DNA from: an uncultured Lachnospiraceae bacterium | GTDB lineage: Bacteria; Bacillota; Clostridia; Lachnospirales; Lachnospiraceae | Length of the DNA stretch: 64,000 bases | Assembly (NCBI GenBank): GCA_900316625.1 | Contig: ONDO01000001.1 | Coordinates: 1-64,000 of the forward strand | Direction: 5' to 3' | Part shown: positions 27,250-35,133 of the stretch, piece by piece | Position numbering within the stretch: position 1 is the first letter of the stretch | Layout: each line of letters opens with the position of its first letter | The notes under the pieces: model-generated | The model's input: only the letters and a program-made list of their open reading frames with translations | Databases searched by the model: none | What the model was told of the DNA's origin: nothing | Translations under genes and position numbers: made by a program

Positions 27250-28695
27250 TTAGAACTTAGGCATGAAGAACTTCTGAAGATCTGCTTCTGTGGTGTCTTC
27301 GCCAATGGTAATCAGTTCTGTATTGGTAAGTTTTGCAAACATTGCGATATCGGAACGGTTCAGAGCTGTGGAGATAACGGAATGGTGAGCACCACCTGCA
27401 TAGCACCATGCTGCTGTGCCAATTTCAAAGTTAGGCTTATGACGGTACATGATGTGTGCTACCGGAAGGTTGGGCATGGGATGCGGTTCCTTAACCAGCT
27501 CAACATCAGCACAAATGATGCGGAAATGGTCGCCCAGATCGATCAGGGTTACCTGTACGCCGTCACCTTCTACGCAGTCAAATACAAGTCTTGCAGGATC
27601 GGACTTGTCGCCGATTCCAAGAGGATGTACCTGAATCTCAGGCTTAGAAGCTGCCAGCTGTGCAGGGACTTCCAGCATATGGGATGCCAGTTCAAGTTCT
27701 TCGCCTGCAGTCAGATCATAAGTATAATCTTCCATGAAGCCGGTGGCACCCTTTCTGCCTTCGGACATCTTCTGAAGGACTGCAGAGAGAGCTGCGATCT
27801 TATAGTCACCTTCGGGTCCGAAACCAACGCCATTTGCCATCATGTTCTGAGCAGCAATACCGGGCAGCTGGTTCATTCCGTGCAGATCCTGAAAGGTATC
27901 GGTGAATGCCTTGCAGTTATTCTTCTTGAGGAACTTCTCAAATGCTACCTCGTAGCGAGCCTGCTCTTCTACTACATCAACGCGATCGGTTGCCATGGTG
28001 TACTTAGAAGTGTACTCTGCCATCTTCTCTGCAACTTCCGCATCCGTTACGGTCTTAGCGAGTTCTACAATCTCACCAATTCCCCAATACTTAATCTCCC
28101 AACCATAATGGATCTCGGCTTCGAGACGGTTACCATCGGTAACTGCTACATCACGCATGTTGTTACCAAAAGTTGCAACACGCATGTTGTGAGACCAGTC
28201 GATAGCCTTTGCAACATCTGCAAACTGGCGAACCTTAGCAAGGAAGTTCTCATGGGTGTAATAACCTGCTACTACCTGGTGAGGAATGTTCATACGGGCA
28301 AGGATGAAGCCGTACTCACGGTCGCCATGTGCAGCCTGGTTCAGGTTCATGAAGTCCATATCGATCTTGTCATAGGGAAGCTTCTCATTTGCCTGAGTAT
28401 GAAGGTGCAGGAGGGGCTTGTTCAGAATCTGAAGCCCCTTGATCCACATCTTTGCAGGGGAGAAGGTATGCATCCAGGTCACAACACCGATGCAGTCATC
28501 ATCCATCATTACCTGCTTCATATCTGCTACACAGATTTCGGAAGTTTCTACGGTGGGAAGGAGTACGAACTCTACGGTGTCGCCGAGCTTCTCATTAAAG
28601 AACTTCACCATCTCTTCGCAATCAGCATGTACCTGCTTCAGGCACTCCTCGCCATACAGATCCTGGCTTCCCGGAACAAAATACAGTTTTTTCAT
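27250..28695 (-). CDS. araA: L-arabinose isomerase
   Basis: The 481-residue enzyme converts L-arabinose to L-ribulose, using Mn2+. The start MKKLYFVPGSQDLYG, the WMHTFSPAKMWIKGL segment, FGNNMRDVAVTDG, the metal region FGPEGDYKIAALSAVL, and the late histidine in HSVISTALN are typical. Length is normal. It follows the transport genes and precedes araR in one minus-strand run. No frameshift or truncation was seen. Confidence 0.97.
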   Translation of the reverse strand: MKKLYFVPGSQDLYGEECLKQVHADCEEMVKFFNEKLGDTVEFVLLPTVETSEICVADMKQVMMDDDCIGVVTWMHTFSPAKMWIKGLQILNKPLLHLHTQANEKLPYDKIDMDFMNLNQAAHGDREYGFILARMNIPHQVVAGYYTHENFLAKVRQFADVAKAIDWSHNMRVATFGNNMRDVAVTDGNRLEAEIHYGWEIKYWGIGEIVELAKTVTDAEVAEKMAEYTSKYTMATDRVDVVEEQARYEVAFEKFLKKNNCKAFTDTFQDLHGMNQLPGIAAQNMMANGVGFGPEGDYKIAALSAVLQKMSEGRKGATGFMEDYTYDLTAGEELELASHMLEVPAQLAASKPEIQVHPLGIGDKSDPARLVFDCVEGDGVQVTLIDLGDHFRIICADVELVKEPHPMPNLPVAHIMYRHKPNFEIGTAAWCYAGGAHHSVISTALNRSDIAMFAKLTNTELITIGEDTTEADLQKFFMPKF

Positions 28696-28716
28696 TTCTA
28701 TACCTCTCTCTTTTTA

Positions 28717-29691
28717 TTACTTTACAACTTCGTTGGAATCACGATCCGCGAAGAGAAATACGAATACCAGGAATACGATACCCTGTATCAGCTGGTTCAT
28801 CTGCGTAGTGAATCCCATCATATTCAGACCGGAATTCAGGATAACGTAGAGGAAGGAACCTACGATGATGTTGAGGAAGTTAACCTTAGCACCACCGGCA
28901 ATCGGCATACCGCCAAGCACCAGTGCAATCAGAATCTGGGTCTCTAACTGGTTACCACCGGAGGATGTAACGGATCCGATATGGATAACACTCAAGAATG
29001 CTGCGATACCGGTAATGGCACCGGATAGAACATAGATCAGGAACTTGGTACGGTTGGTACGGATACCTGCGAACTTTGCTGCCTTCTCTCCTGCTCCGAT
29101 TGCCTTTAGATCAGTACCAAATCTGGTGAAACGGAATACTACAAAACCGATGACCAGAAGACCGATGGTGATGGTAAGTTTGAATCCTAATGTATCAAGA
29201 TAGATCAGGTTCGCATTACCTGCAACCGGAGAATTGGTGGTCAGGTACTTGATCAGTCCTCTAAAGAGGAACATGGTGCAGATGGTTACAATGAAGGACT
29301 TGATCTTACGATTTACATAGAAGAAACCGTTGATTGCGCCGATCGTTGCACCAGCCAGAACACCTGCAAGTACTGCTACCGGAATGGGAGCAACTTTGGA
29401 AACATAGCAGATAACAATGGATGCAATACCAAGGATAGAACCCTGGGAGAAATCCAGGCCGCCCATCGTCATGATGAAGAAGACGCCCATCGCAGATATG
29501 ATGATCGGGAATACCTGATTGATAATCAGCGAGAAACGGGTCACCATAGCGCCGCCAGTCAAGAAATTAAACAGTAAAAATATTACGACAAGTCCGATAA
29601 CAGGAAGAATGGTACGCAAGGTTGATGCAAGATCTCCCTTCTGGAAAATACCCTCTTTTGAAGTCAGGACTTTAGCATTTGTATTCGTCAT
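28717..29691 (-). CDS. Sugar ABC transporter permease (second permease)
   Basis: The 324 residues form about nine hydrophobic segments of the AraH/RbsC permease family (BPD_transp_2), with the GGLDFSQGSILGIASI segment and GAINGFFYVNRKIKSFIVTICTMFLFRG. A second permease lies on the other side of the ATPase gene, so the membrane channel is probably a heterodimer, as in galactofuranose-type systems. The spacing to the ATPase gene is 11 bases. Specificity for arabinose is inferred from the operon. Confidence 0.9.
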   Translation of the reverse strand: MTNTNAKVLTSKEGIFQKGDLASTLRTILPVIGLVVIFLLFNFLTGGAMVTRFSLIINQVFPIIISAMGVFFIMTMGGLDFSQGSILGIASIVICYVSKVAPIPVAVLAGVLAGATIGAINGFFYVNRKIKSFIVTICTMFLFRGLIKYLTTNSPVAGNANLIYLDTLGFKLTITIGLLVIGFVVFRFTRFGTDLKAIGAGEKAAKFAGIRTNRTKFLIYVLSGAITGIAAFLSVIHIGSVTSSGGNQLETQILIALVLGGMPIAGGAKVNFLNIIVGSFLYVILNSGLNMMGFTTQMNQLIQGIVFLVFVFLFADRDSNEVVK

Positions 29692-29702
29692 GATCTTCCT
29701 CC

Positions 29703-31208
29703 TTATACCATCTTTGCGATCAAGGCATTTTCATCAACTTCAGGGCTTCTCTGGATCTCACCGTTGATCTCGCCATCCTTCATGATGAGGATGCGATCAC
29801 ACATACCGATCAGTTCCATCAGCTCTTCAGAAATCATAATAATGGACTTGCCATTTTTACGCATCTGATCCATGAGCTGGTAGATGTCCTGCTTAACCTT
29901 GATATCAATACCACGGGTCGGAGAATCAAGAACGACAATATCGGAATCCTTGGCAATCCATCTTGCCAGGACTACCTTTTGCTTATTACCGCCGGACAAC
30001 TGGGATACGAACTGCTTCGTGTTAACCATCTTGACGGAAATCTCGTGTGCATACTTATCAGCGAACTTGTTATTCTTAACATCACTTTCAAATACCTTGC
30101 CGACAGCCAGTTCATCCAGAGAAGGAAGAACAATGTTGTCGCCAATGCCCTGGTTCATGACAACAGATTCGTTATCACGGTCCTTAGAGGTATATGCAAT
30201 GCTGTGCTTGATTGCGGTCGGGATATCATTGATCTTGGTTCCATCAGCAAGTTCCACGCTTCCACTACGATCAAAGGAAGCACCAAAAATTGCCTTGCCT
30301 ACCTCATGCATACCGGATTCGGACAGGCCGCCGATACCAAGAATTTCGCCCTTATGCAGGTCGATGTTGATGTTCTTGATCTGTCCGGGAACGGATACGT
30401 TCTTAACAGAGAGAACGACTTCATCAGACACCTTTTCACCATAGTCTGCACGATAGTAGTTACCGGATACTTCACGGCCAACCATCAGCTTCTTCAGGTC
30501 TTCTTCGGTCACATCCTTGGATTCAACCGTATCAATGTAGACACCATCGCGGAGAATTGTGATCGTATCCGACATGTTTAAGACCTCTTCCAGATCATGG
30601 GAGATAAAGATTACGGTTCCGCCATAATCACGTACTCTCTTCATCTGCTTGTAGAGTTCTTCACGGCCTTCCTGGGAAAGAGCCGTTGTGGTCTCATCAA
30701 TAACGATTACCTTGGGCTGGAAATAGGTGGATTTTACGATTTCAACCAGTTTACGATCCTCAAAATTGTAATCGTCGATCATCTTCTGGGCCTTGATCTT
30801 GTCAAAACCGTATTCTTTCAGAAGATCATTTGCCTTCTTGTTCATGGCTCGGGTATTACGAATTCCAAACTTTACAAAGGGTTCCTCATGTCCGAGGAAG
30901 ATGTTCTCTGCAACAGTCAGGCCATCCAGAGTGCCCTGCTCCTGAACGATAATGGAGACACCGTGGTTATTGGCATCTACCTGGTTTTTGGAATGGATAT
31001 GCGTTCCATCCAGAATGAACTTGCCTTCCTCCTGTGTATAGATACCGGTCAGCATGTTCGTCAAAGTTGATTTACCGGATCCATTTTCACCGATCAGTGC
31101 ATGGATCTCTCCTTTATACAGGTCGAACGATACGTTCTGTAATGCTTTGGTAACACCGAAGTTCTTACTTACATCGCGAACCTGTAAACGTACTTCTCTT
31201 TCGCTCAT
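29703..31208 (-). CDS. Sugar ABC transporter ATP-binding protein (AraG/MglA type)
   Basis: A 501-residue tandem ATPase that powers sugar import. The first half has Walker A GENGSGKST, signature region and VIVIDETTTALS. The second half has a degenerate Walker A (GLSESGMHEVGKAIFG), an intact LSGGNKQKVVLARW signature and VVLDSPTRGIDI. This asymmetry, with one catalytically weak site, is normal for the monosaccharide class. It sits between two permease genes with short gaps. Confidence 0.94.
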   Translation of the reverse strand: MSEREVRLQVRDVSKNFGVTKALQNVSFDLYKGEIHALIGENGSGKSTLTNMLTGIYTQEEGKFILDGTHIHSKNQVDANNHGVSIIVQEQGTLDGLTVAENIFLGHEEPFVKFGIRNTRAMNKKANDLLKEYGFDKIKAQKMIDDYNFEDRKLVEIVKSTYFQPKVIVIDETTTALSQEGREELYKQMKRVRDYGGTVIFISHDLEEVLNMSDTITILRDGVYIDTVESKDVTEEDLKKLMVGREVSGNYYRADYGEKVSDEVVLSVKNVSVPGQIKNINIDLHKGEILGIGGLSESGMHEVGKAIFGASFDRSGSVELADGTKINDIPTAIKHSIAYTSKDRDNESVVMNQGIGDNIVLPSLDELAVGKVFESDVKNNKFADKYAHEISVKMVNTKQFVSQLSGGNKQKVVLARWIAKDSDIVVLDSPTRGIDIKVKQDIYQLMDQMRKNGKSIIMISEELMELIGMCDRILIMKDGEINGEIQRSPEVDENALIAKMV

Positions 31209-31225
31209 GTTTTCTCTCCCCTCGG

Positions 31226-32194
31226 TTACTTAACGATCTCGCCCTTACGTACCTTGGTCGTAAGAGTAATGATGATCAGAAGTGCCAGACCTGTGATCAG
31301 ATCCTGGATTGCGGTAGGTGCTCCTAATGCAATGAATCCGTAGAAGATAATGTTGATAACGAACTCACCGATGATGATTGCAGGAAGCGGCATGCCGTAT
31401 TTCTTAAATGCAACACCGAAGAAGCAACCCATGGTCGGAATGAAGTTTCTGGTCATGGATGCCATACCGGTTACTGCTACCATGGAAGATCCATAAGAGA
31501 TGGTCAGAATTGCCATAACTCCCAGGAAACTTCCGGAGATGATAAATGCAAGAGCCTTATAAAAGTTAACGTTGATACCCATGTTCTTCGCAACTGCTTC
31601 ATTGGAGCCAATTGCATAGGTATAAGTACCGATCTTGGTGTAGTTCAAGAGCAGATACGCTACAGCAAAGGCGCATACAGCGAGAACCAGGTTCATCGGC
31701 ATGGTACCGAATGCACGCATCTCATAGGGGATGGTCTGTTCAACGCCTCCTGCGATGTAGTTGGCTACTGACTCATAGATCAGTGCGAGACCTGTTGTAA
31801 CGATCATCGAAGGGATATGAAGTTTAACGTAAAAGAAGCCGTTCAGCAGGCCAACGATGGCGCCGGTCAGAATACAGCCAAGGATCAGTCCAGGATATCC
31901 CATTCCATAGGTAACTGCGATCTTACATCCAACAATGGCGGAGAGCATGATGCAGGCACCAATGGAGAAATCGAACATTCCCATCACTAATACGAAATAA
32001 AATCCAACAGCTCCAACTGCTGCCATCAGGGATGCTTCAAAATATGAAACAAGCTGAGCAGGTGAGCCGAAATTTCCGGGTGTGATTAATTTAAAGACAG
32101 TCCAGGACAGGATGACTAAGAAGATCAGAATCAGGTAACCTTTTAGGTAACCGGACATCTTCTTCGTCCCGGTAGCTGTTACAGTAGTATCCAT
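31226..32194 (-). CDS. Sugar ABC transporter permease (first permease)
   Basis: The 322-residue AraH/RbsC-family permease has eight to nine membrane helices, the GMFDFSIGACIMLSAIVG segment and GLLNGFFYVKLHIPSMIVTTG. It is a distant paralogue of the permease on the other side of the ATPase. Its gene is the first after the terminator-like hairpin that follows the binding-protein gene. Confidence 0.9.
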   Translation of the reverse strand: MDTTVTATGTKKMSGYLKGYLILIFLVILSWTVFKLITPGNFGSPAQLVSYFEASLMAAVGAVGFYFVLVMGMFDFSIGACIMLSAIVGCKIAVTYGMGYPGLILGCILTGAIVGLLNGFFYVKLHIPSMIVTTGLALIYESVANYIAGGVEQTIPYEMRAFGTMPMNLVLAVCAFAVAYLLLNYTKIGTYTYAIGSNEAVAKNMGINVNFYKALAFIISGSFLGVMAILTISYGSSMVAVTGMASMTRNFIPTMGCFFGVAFKKYGMPLPAIIIGEFVINIIFYGFIALGAPTAIQDLITGLALLIIITLTTKVRKGEIVK

Positions 32195-32242
32195 ACTTAT
32201 TACCTCTTTTGAACTAGATGTACTTTACAAGTTGGGAAGCTG

Positions 32243-32280
32243 TAAAAAGGCCGGTATCGCCGCGCGACACCGGCCTCCTC
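32243..32280 (-). terminator. Intra-operon terminator after the binding-protein gene
   Basis: The minus strand has a GC-rich stem (GGCCGGTGTCG with CGATACCGGCC) followed by TTTTT. It lies between the binding-protein and permease genes, where partial termination would make binding protein in excess. Confidence 0.85.
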
Positions 32281-32325
32281 ACCACTCATATATGTTACTG
32301 AAAGGTTATTATGAAAAAGATTGGA

Positions 32326-33501
32326 TTACTTTCCGGATCTTGCAGCAGCATCCTCAATGGAGAGTTCTGCAGCCTTCTTAGCAAGATCATCGAAGCTCAG
32401 CTTGGACATCTCAACGAGCTCATCGTCGGTGTAAGGAAGCTGGTCAACGAAGTAGGTCTCATAAGACTTGTAGTCATCTTCGGAAGATACATAGAGGTAA
32501 GGGAACTTGATCTCGTTGAACTTGCCTTCGAATCCGGTGTAGTTACCCTTGATTGCATTGTAAACCATCATGAATGCAAACAGAGGATCGCAGTAATGTC
32601 CGCCAGACTCACCAGCCATGGAACCATCTGCAAGTCTCTCGCCAAGGTCAGGAAGGAAGTCGGTAGATACAACATCGATATCTCCGGTCTTACCAGCTGC
32701 CTGGATTGCGGATACAGCACCCTGAAGAGGATCTCCGCCACCACCTGCAGGAATGATTGCATCGAGGTTAGCGTCTGCCTGCATCAGAGCGTTAGCAGCC
32801 TTAGCACCACCTTCGGAAGTAGTACCTGCGTACTGGGGTTCAGAAAGAGTTGCAGGGTCATCGGAATGTTCCTTGTTCCACTTCTCAACGCCTGACTGAT
32901 AGCCTTCGTAACGGCCAAGCCAGGTAGCATCACCCTGTTCCCAACCGATCAGGCCGATATTTCTATCGCCCTTATCGAGAAGGATCTGTACGAGCTTCTC
33001 ACCGTTCTCAACTTCGTTCTCATGAACTGCACCTACATAGTAAGGAGAGTCGGTAGCTGCCTTATAGATATCAGCACTGTTCTGCTCGTTGATAATACGG
33101 AAGAACTGTGCAAGGTAAACCTGGTTATCATTACAGGTCTTAATTGCGGAAGTCATCTCTGTATCGGAAGAGTTACAGATGATAATACCCTGGCATCCTG
33201 CTGCACAAAGCTGTTCAACAGATGCAGTAACCTTCTCAGATACATGTCCCTGGTCAACGTACTGTACCTGAACACCAAGTGCCTTAGCTGCCTCATCAAG
33301 GATCAGTTTGCACTGGGAACCAAGTACATCGGTGGAAGACCAAATGGAAACACCGATCTTGATCTGAGAGTCATCTGTTACGGTCGGAGTTGTTCCACCT
33401 GTTGCGCCTCCTGCTGCGCCACCGGTAGCGCCACAGCCTACAAGCATGGAAGCTGCAAGGACAATTCCGAGAGCTGATTTTACTAGACGTTTAATTTTCA
33501 T
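32326..33501 (-). CDS. Sugar-binding lipoprotein of ABC importer
   Basis: The 391-residue protein has a lipoprotein signal (MKIKRLVKSALGIVLAASML, lipobox VGC with Cys23), a Gly/Thr linker, and a type I periplasmic-binding fold (IKIGVSIWSSTDVLGS, GCQGIIICNSSDTEM, IIPAGGGGDPLQGAVSAI). It would capture L-arabinose or a related sugar outside the membrane. The start at 33501 follows AAAGAGGAG; an earlier in-frame ATG lacks such a site. It is the promoter-proximal gene of the arabinose operon, and a terminator hairpin follows. Confidence 0.93.
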   Translation of the reverse strand: MKIKRLVKSALGIVLAASMLVGCGATGGAAGGATGGTTPTVTDDSQIKIGVSIWSSTDVLGSQCKLILDEAAKALGVQVQYVDQGHVSEKVTASVEQLCAAGCQGIIICNSSDTEMTSAIKTCNDNQVYLAQFFRIINEQNSADIYKAATDSPYYVGAVHENEVENGEKLVQILLDKGDRNIGLIGWEQGDATWLGRYEGYQSGVEKWNKEHSDDPATLSEPQYAGTTSEGGAKAANALMQADANLDAIIPAGGGGDPLQGAVSAIQAAGKTGDIDVVSTDFLPDLGERLADGSMAGESGGHYCDPLFAFMMVYNAIKGNYTGFEGKFNEIKFPYLYVSSEDDYKSYETYFVDQLPYTDDELVEMSKLSFDDLAKKAAELSIEDAAARSGK

Positions 33502-33573
33502 GCTACTCCTCTTTTCTTTTTTTAACCCTTGATGCACAAAACAGGAAACCCGTATTCGAATTCAACTCTTTCC

Positions 33574-33790
33574 ATCGTACCTTCTGATCCCCACCATAGT
33601 TGTACGTGTACATCTTTAGTTGACTCTGTACAAATTTCGTTTTTTTCTTTTGTACATCCCCTATTTACAAGTGCAACTATAGACTCATATCGTACAAATG
33701 TCAATACTATTTATACGATTTGTGCAATGTTGTACATTTATAGATAGCTATTTTGTTCACTTTTCAGACTAATTTATATATGTACAACTT
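33574..33790 (-). promoter_or_regulatory. Cluster of GTAC-core operator sites (AraR-like)
   Basis: Within 220 bases there are repeated TGTACA/CGTACA sites: 33601-33612 (TGTACGTGTACA), 33627-33634, 33651-33657, 33691-33698 (inside the promoter spacer), 33731-33737 and 33781-33788, plus a TCGTAC near 33575. The known Bacillus AraR operator has a GTACGTAC core. The spread on both sides of the promoter suggests cooperative binding and DNA looping. The rest of 33502-34095 has no gene on this strand. Confidence 0.7.
33676..33704 (-). promoter_or_regulatory. Arabinose operon promoter
   Basis: The minus strand reads TTGACA (33699-33704), 17 bases, TATAGT (33676-33681). The spacer itself contains TTTGTACGATAT, an AraR-like site, so repressor binding would block polymerase directly. 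The predicted 5' leader is about 165 bases. Confidence 0.85.
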
Positions 33791-33924
33791 ATGTATATTT
33801 CCTTTTGAAACAATCTGTATTTCACGAAAAAACATCGAAAGTATAAAGACTTTCTTAATAGATTCTGGCAGGGAAAGTTGTTGTAGCATAGAAACCGCCC
33901 TCCATGCAGGACGCATTTTACATT

Positions 33925-33955
33925 TTGACAAATTCAGTCCCAATTATGCTATAAT
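33925..33955 (+). promoter_or_regulatory. Promoter of the Nif11-like gene
   Basis: TTGACA (33925-33930) and TGCTATAAT (-10 33950-33955) on the plus strand. The 19-base spacing is long but the TGn extension compensates. A leader of about 135 bases follows. Confidence 0.6.
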
Positions 33956-33972
33956 TCATGAAAACAAAGACG

Positions 33973-34046
33973 TTCACAGACTTGCTTGTCGATTCTGTGG
34001 ACTTTTTTATTATCTGCGGACTTAGTATCTGCAACTTTTTATCTGC
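33973..34046 (+). promoter_or_regulatory. Leader hairpin with T-run and three TATCTGC repeats
   Basis: An 8-bp hairpin (TTCACAGA with TCTGTGGA, one G-U pair) followed by six T residues resembles a terminator placed between the promoter and the Nif11-like gene. TATCTGC then occurs three times (34011, 34026, 34040) at 14-15 base spacing. It may be an attenuator. No known riboswitch fold was recognised. Confidence 0.35.
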
Positions 34047-34095
34047 AGATGAATGTAAAGGAAAACTGCCGGGATAAGAATAGATTGGAGTCTAT

Positions 34096-34377
34096 ATGTC
34101 AGTTCAGGACATCTTAGAAAATGTAAAAAGAGAAGCAAAAAGCGATGAGGCATTCCGCCTCAGCCTGCTCGCTACTGCAAGCCAGCCGGAAGCACTCGAG
34201 AAGTTCTGCAAACTTTGCAGAGAACATGGCCATGAACTCTACGCCATAGACGTAGTTCTGGCCGGCGAAGAATCCTATGCAGCAATGCGTCGTTCCACCA
34301 ATGGTGGTGGTGAGAACTCTCCCCTCCTGCAGGGCGAAGATGATCTGTATGAGATGTTCCTGATGGAGTTGAAATAA
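34096..34377 (+). CDS. Nif11-like small protein, possible RiPP precursor
   Basis: The 93-residue product starts MSVQDILENVKREAKSD, has a helical part with FRLSLLATASQPEALEKFCK and HGHELYAIDVVLAG, reaches a Gly-rich NGGGENSPLL, and ends in an acidic Tyr/Phe/Met-rich tail. The first part resembles Nif11-type leader peptides, in which a double glycine marks cleavage before a core. The tail has no Cys/Ser/Thr richness, and no modifying enzyme lies nearby, so a RiPP role is uncertain. I believe similar stand-alone proteins occur in Lachnospiraceae. TTGGAG precedes the start. Its stop abuts the stop of the convergent rhomboid gene. Confidence 0.7.
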   Translation: MSVQDILENVKREAKSDEAFRLSLLATASQPEALEKFCKLCREHGHELYAIDVVLAGEESYAAMRRSTNGGGENSPLLQGEDDLYEMFLMELK

Positions 34378-34959
34378 CTACTTTCTCTTACGATTAAAGA
34401 TATATCCCATCAAAGCACCAATCACACCACCTACGATGTGTGCCATATAGGAGATATTCGATTCCACAGTCATACTCTCATAGATCTGCTGACCAAGGAA
34501 AATAATGGTTACCAAGATAAAGGTGATGGGAATCTCATGTCTTCGGAAACCGGTAAAGGAAATCAGAAGAATAAATGCAAATACAACGCCACTGGCGCCA
34601 CAGAGAGCGGATGCAGGGAAGAAAATGTAATTGATAAGCCCTGTAACGATTGCCGTCACAAGAATGGTAAGCATTACATTTCTCGAGCCATATCTGTCTT
34701 CTAAGGTCGGGCCCAGGAGAAGGATGTAGGAGATATTCCCAAGGAAGTGTGACCAGTTGGCGTGTCCCAAGACATAAGTCACCAGTCTAAGGTAAGTCAT
34801 GGGATCCTTCAGGGATGAATGATAAGTGATGAAGATCGTACGATTGGTCTCTCCATCGGTCAGGATATTCAATACCATGGCCAGAAAACAGAGAAAGGTA
34901 AACTCGATCACAGTTGGGGAATTAAAGGTAATTTTCAATCTTGCATTATTGCTTGCCAT
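34378..34959 (-). CDS. Rhomboid-family intramembrane serine protease
   Basis: The 193-residue protein has six hydrophobic helices, the HANWSHFLGN loop motif, the catalytic GASG (Ser123) and the partner histidine in MAHIVGG (His174). It therefore keeps the Ser-His dyad and should cleave membrane substrates within the bilayer. No accessory domain is fused. The gene is transcribed alone and meets the Nif11-like gene tail to tail with no spacer. Confidence 0.93.
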   Translation of the reverse strand: MASNNARLKITFNSPTVIEFTFLCFLAMVLNILTDGETNRTIFITYHSSLKDPMTYLRLVTYVLGHANWSHFLGNISYILLLGPTLEDRYGSRNVMLTILVTAIVTGLINYIFFPASALCGASGVVFAFILLISFTGFRRHEIPITFILVTIIFLGQQIYESMTVESNISYMAHIVGGVIGALMGYIFNRKRK

Positions 34960-35013
34960 ATCTGCTCCTCTTCTAACTAGACACTATGATTCTATACAAA
35001 CTCGCATATGAAT

Positions 35014-35049
35014 GCAAAAAAATAACCGATATCATCGCGATATCGGTTG
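35014..35049 (-). terminator. Terminator after the 895-aa EAL protein gene
   Basis: The minus strand forms AACCGATATC paired with GATATCGGTT and is followed by a run of seven T residues. Confidence 0.85.
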
Positions 35050-35133
35050 GGGGAGGATTATGAAAATCTTTCAAAGGGATTTGCTTTCCTTTGTTAATGA
35101 TTAATCTACTCCCCGTCTGTGAACAAACCGTGT

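Noticed and set aside
26073-27305. 410-residue form of AraR
   Set aside because: The extra 45 residues overlap the end of araA, lack a ribosome binding site and are not part of the GntR-LacI layout.
27382-28947. 521-codon plus-strand open frame
   Set aside because: It mirrors araA and the permease gene on the opposite strand. Codon shadowing explains it; no promoter or ribosome binding site was found.
33958-34077. 39-codon open frame in the Nif11-like leader
   Set aside because: The ATG lies two bases from the -10 element, upstream of the predicted start site, and has no ribosome binding site.
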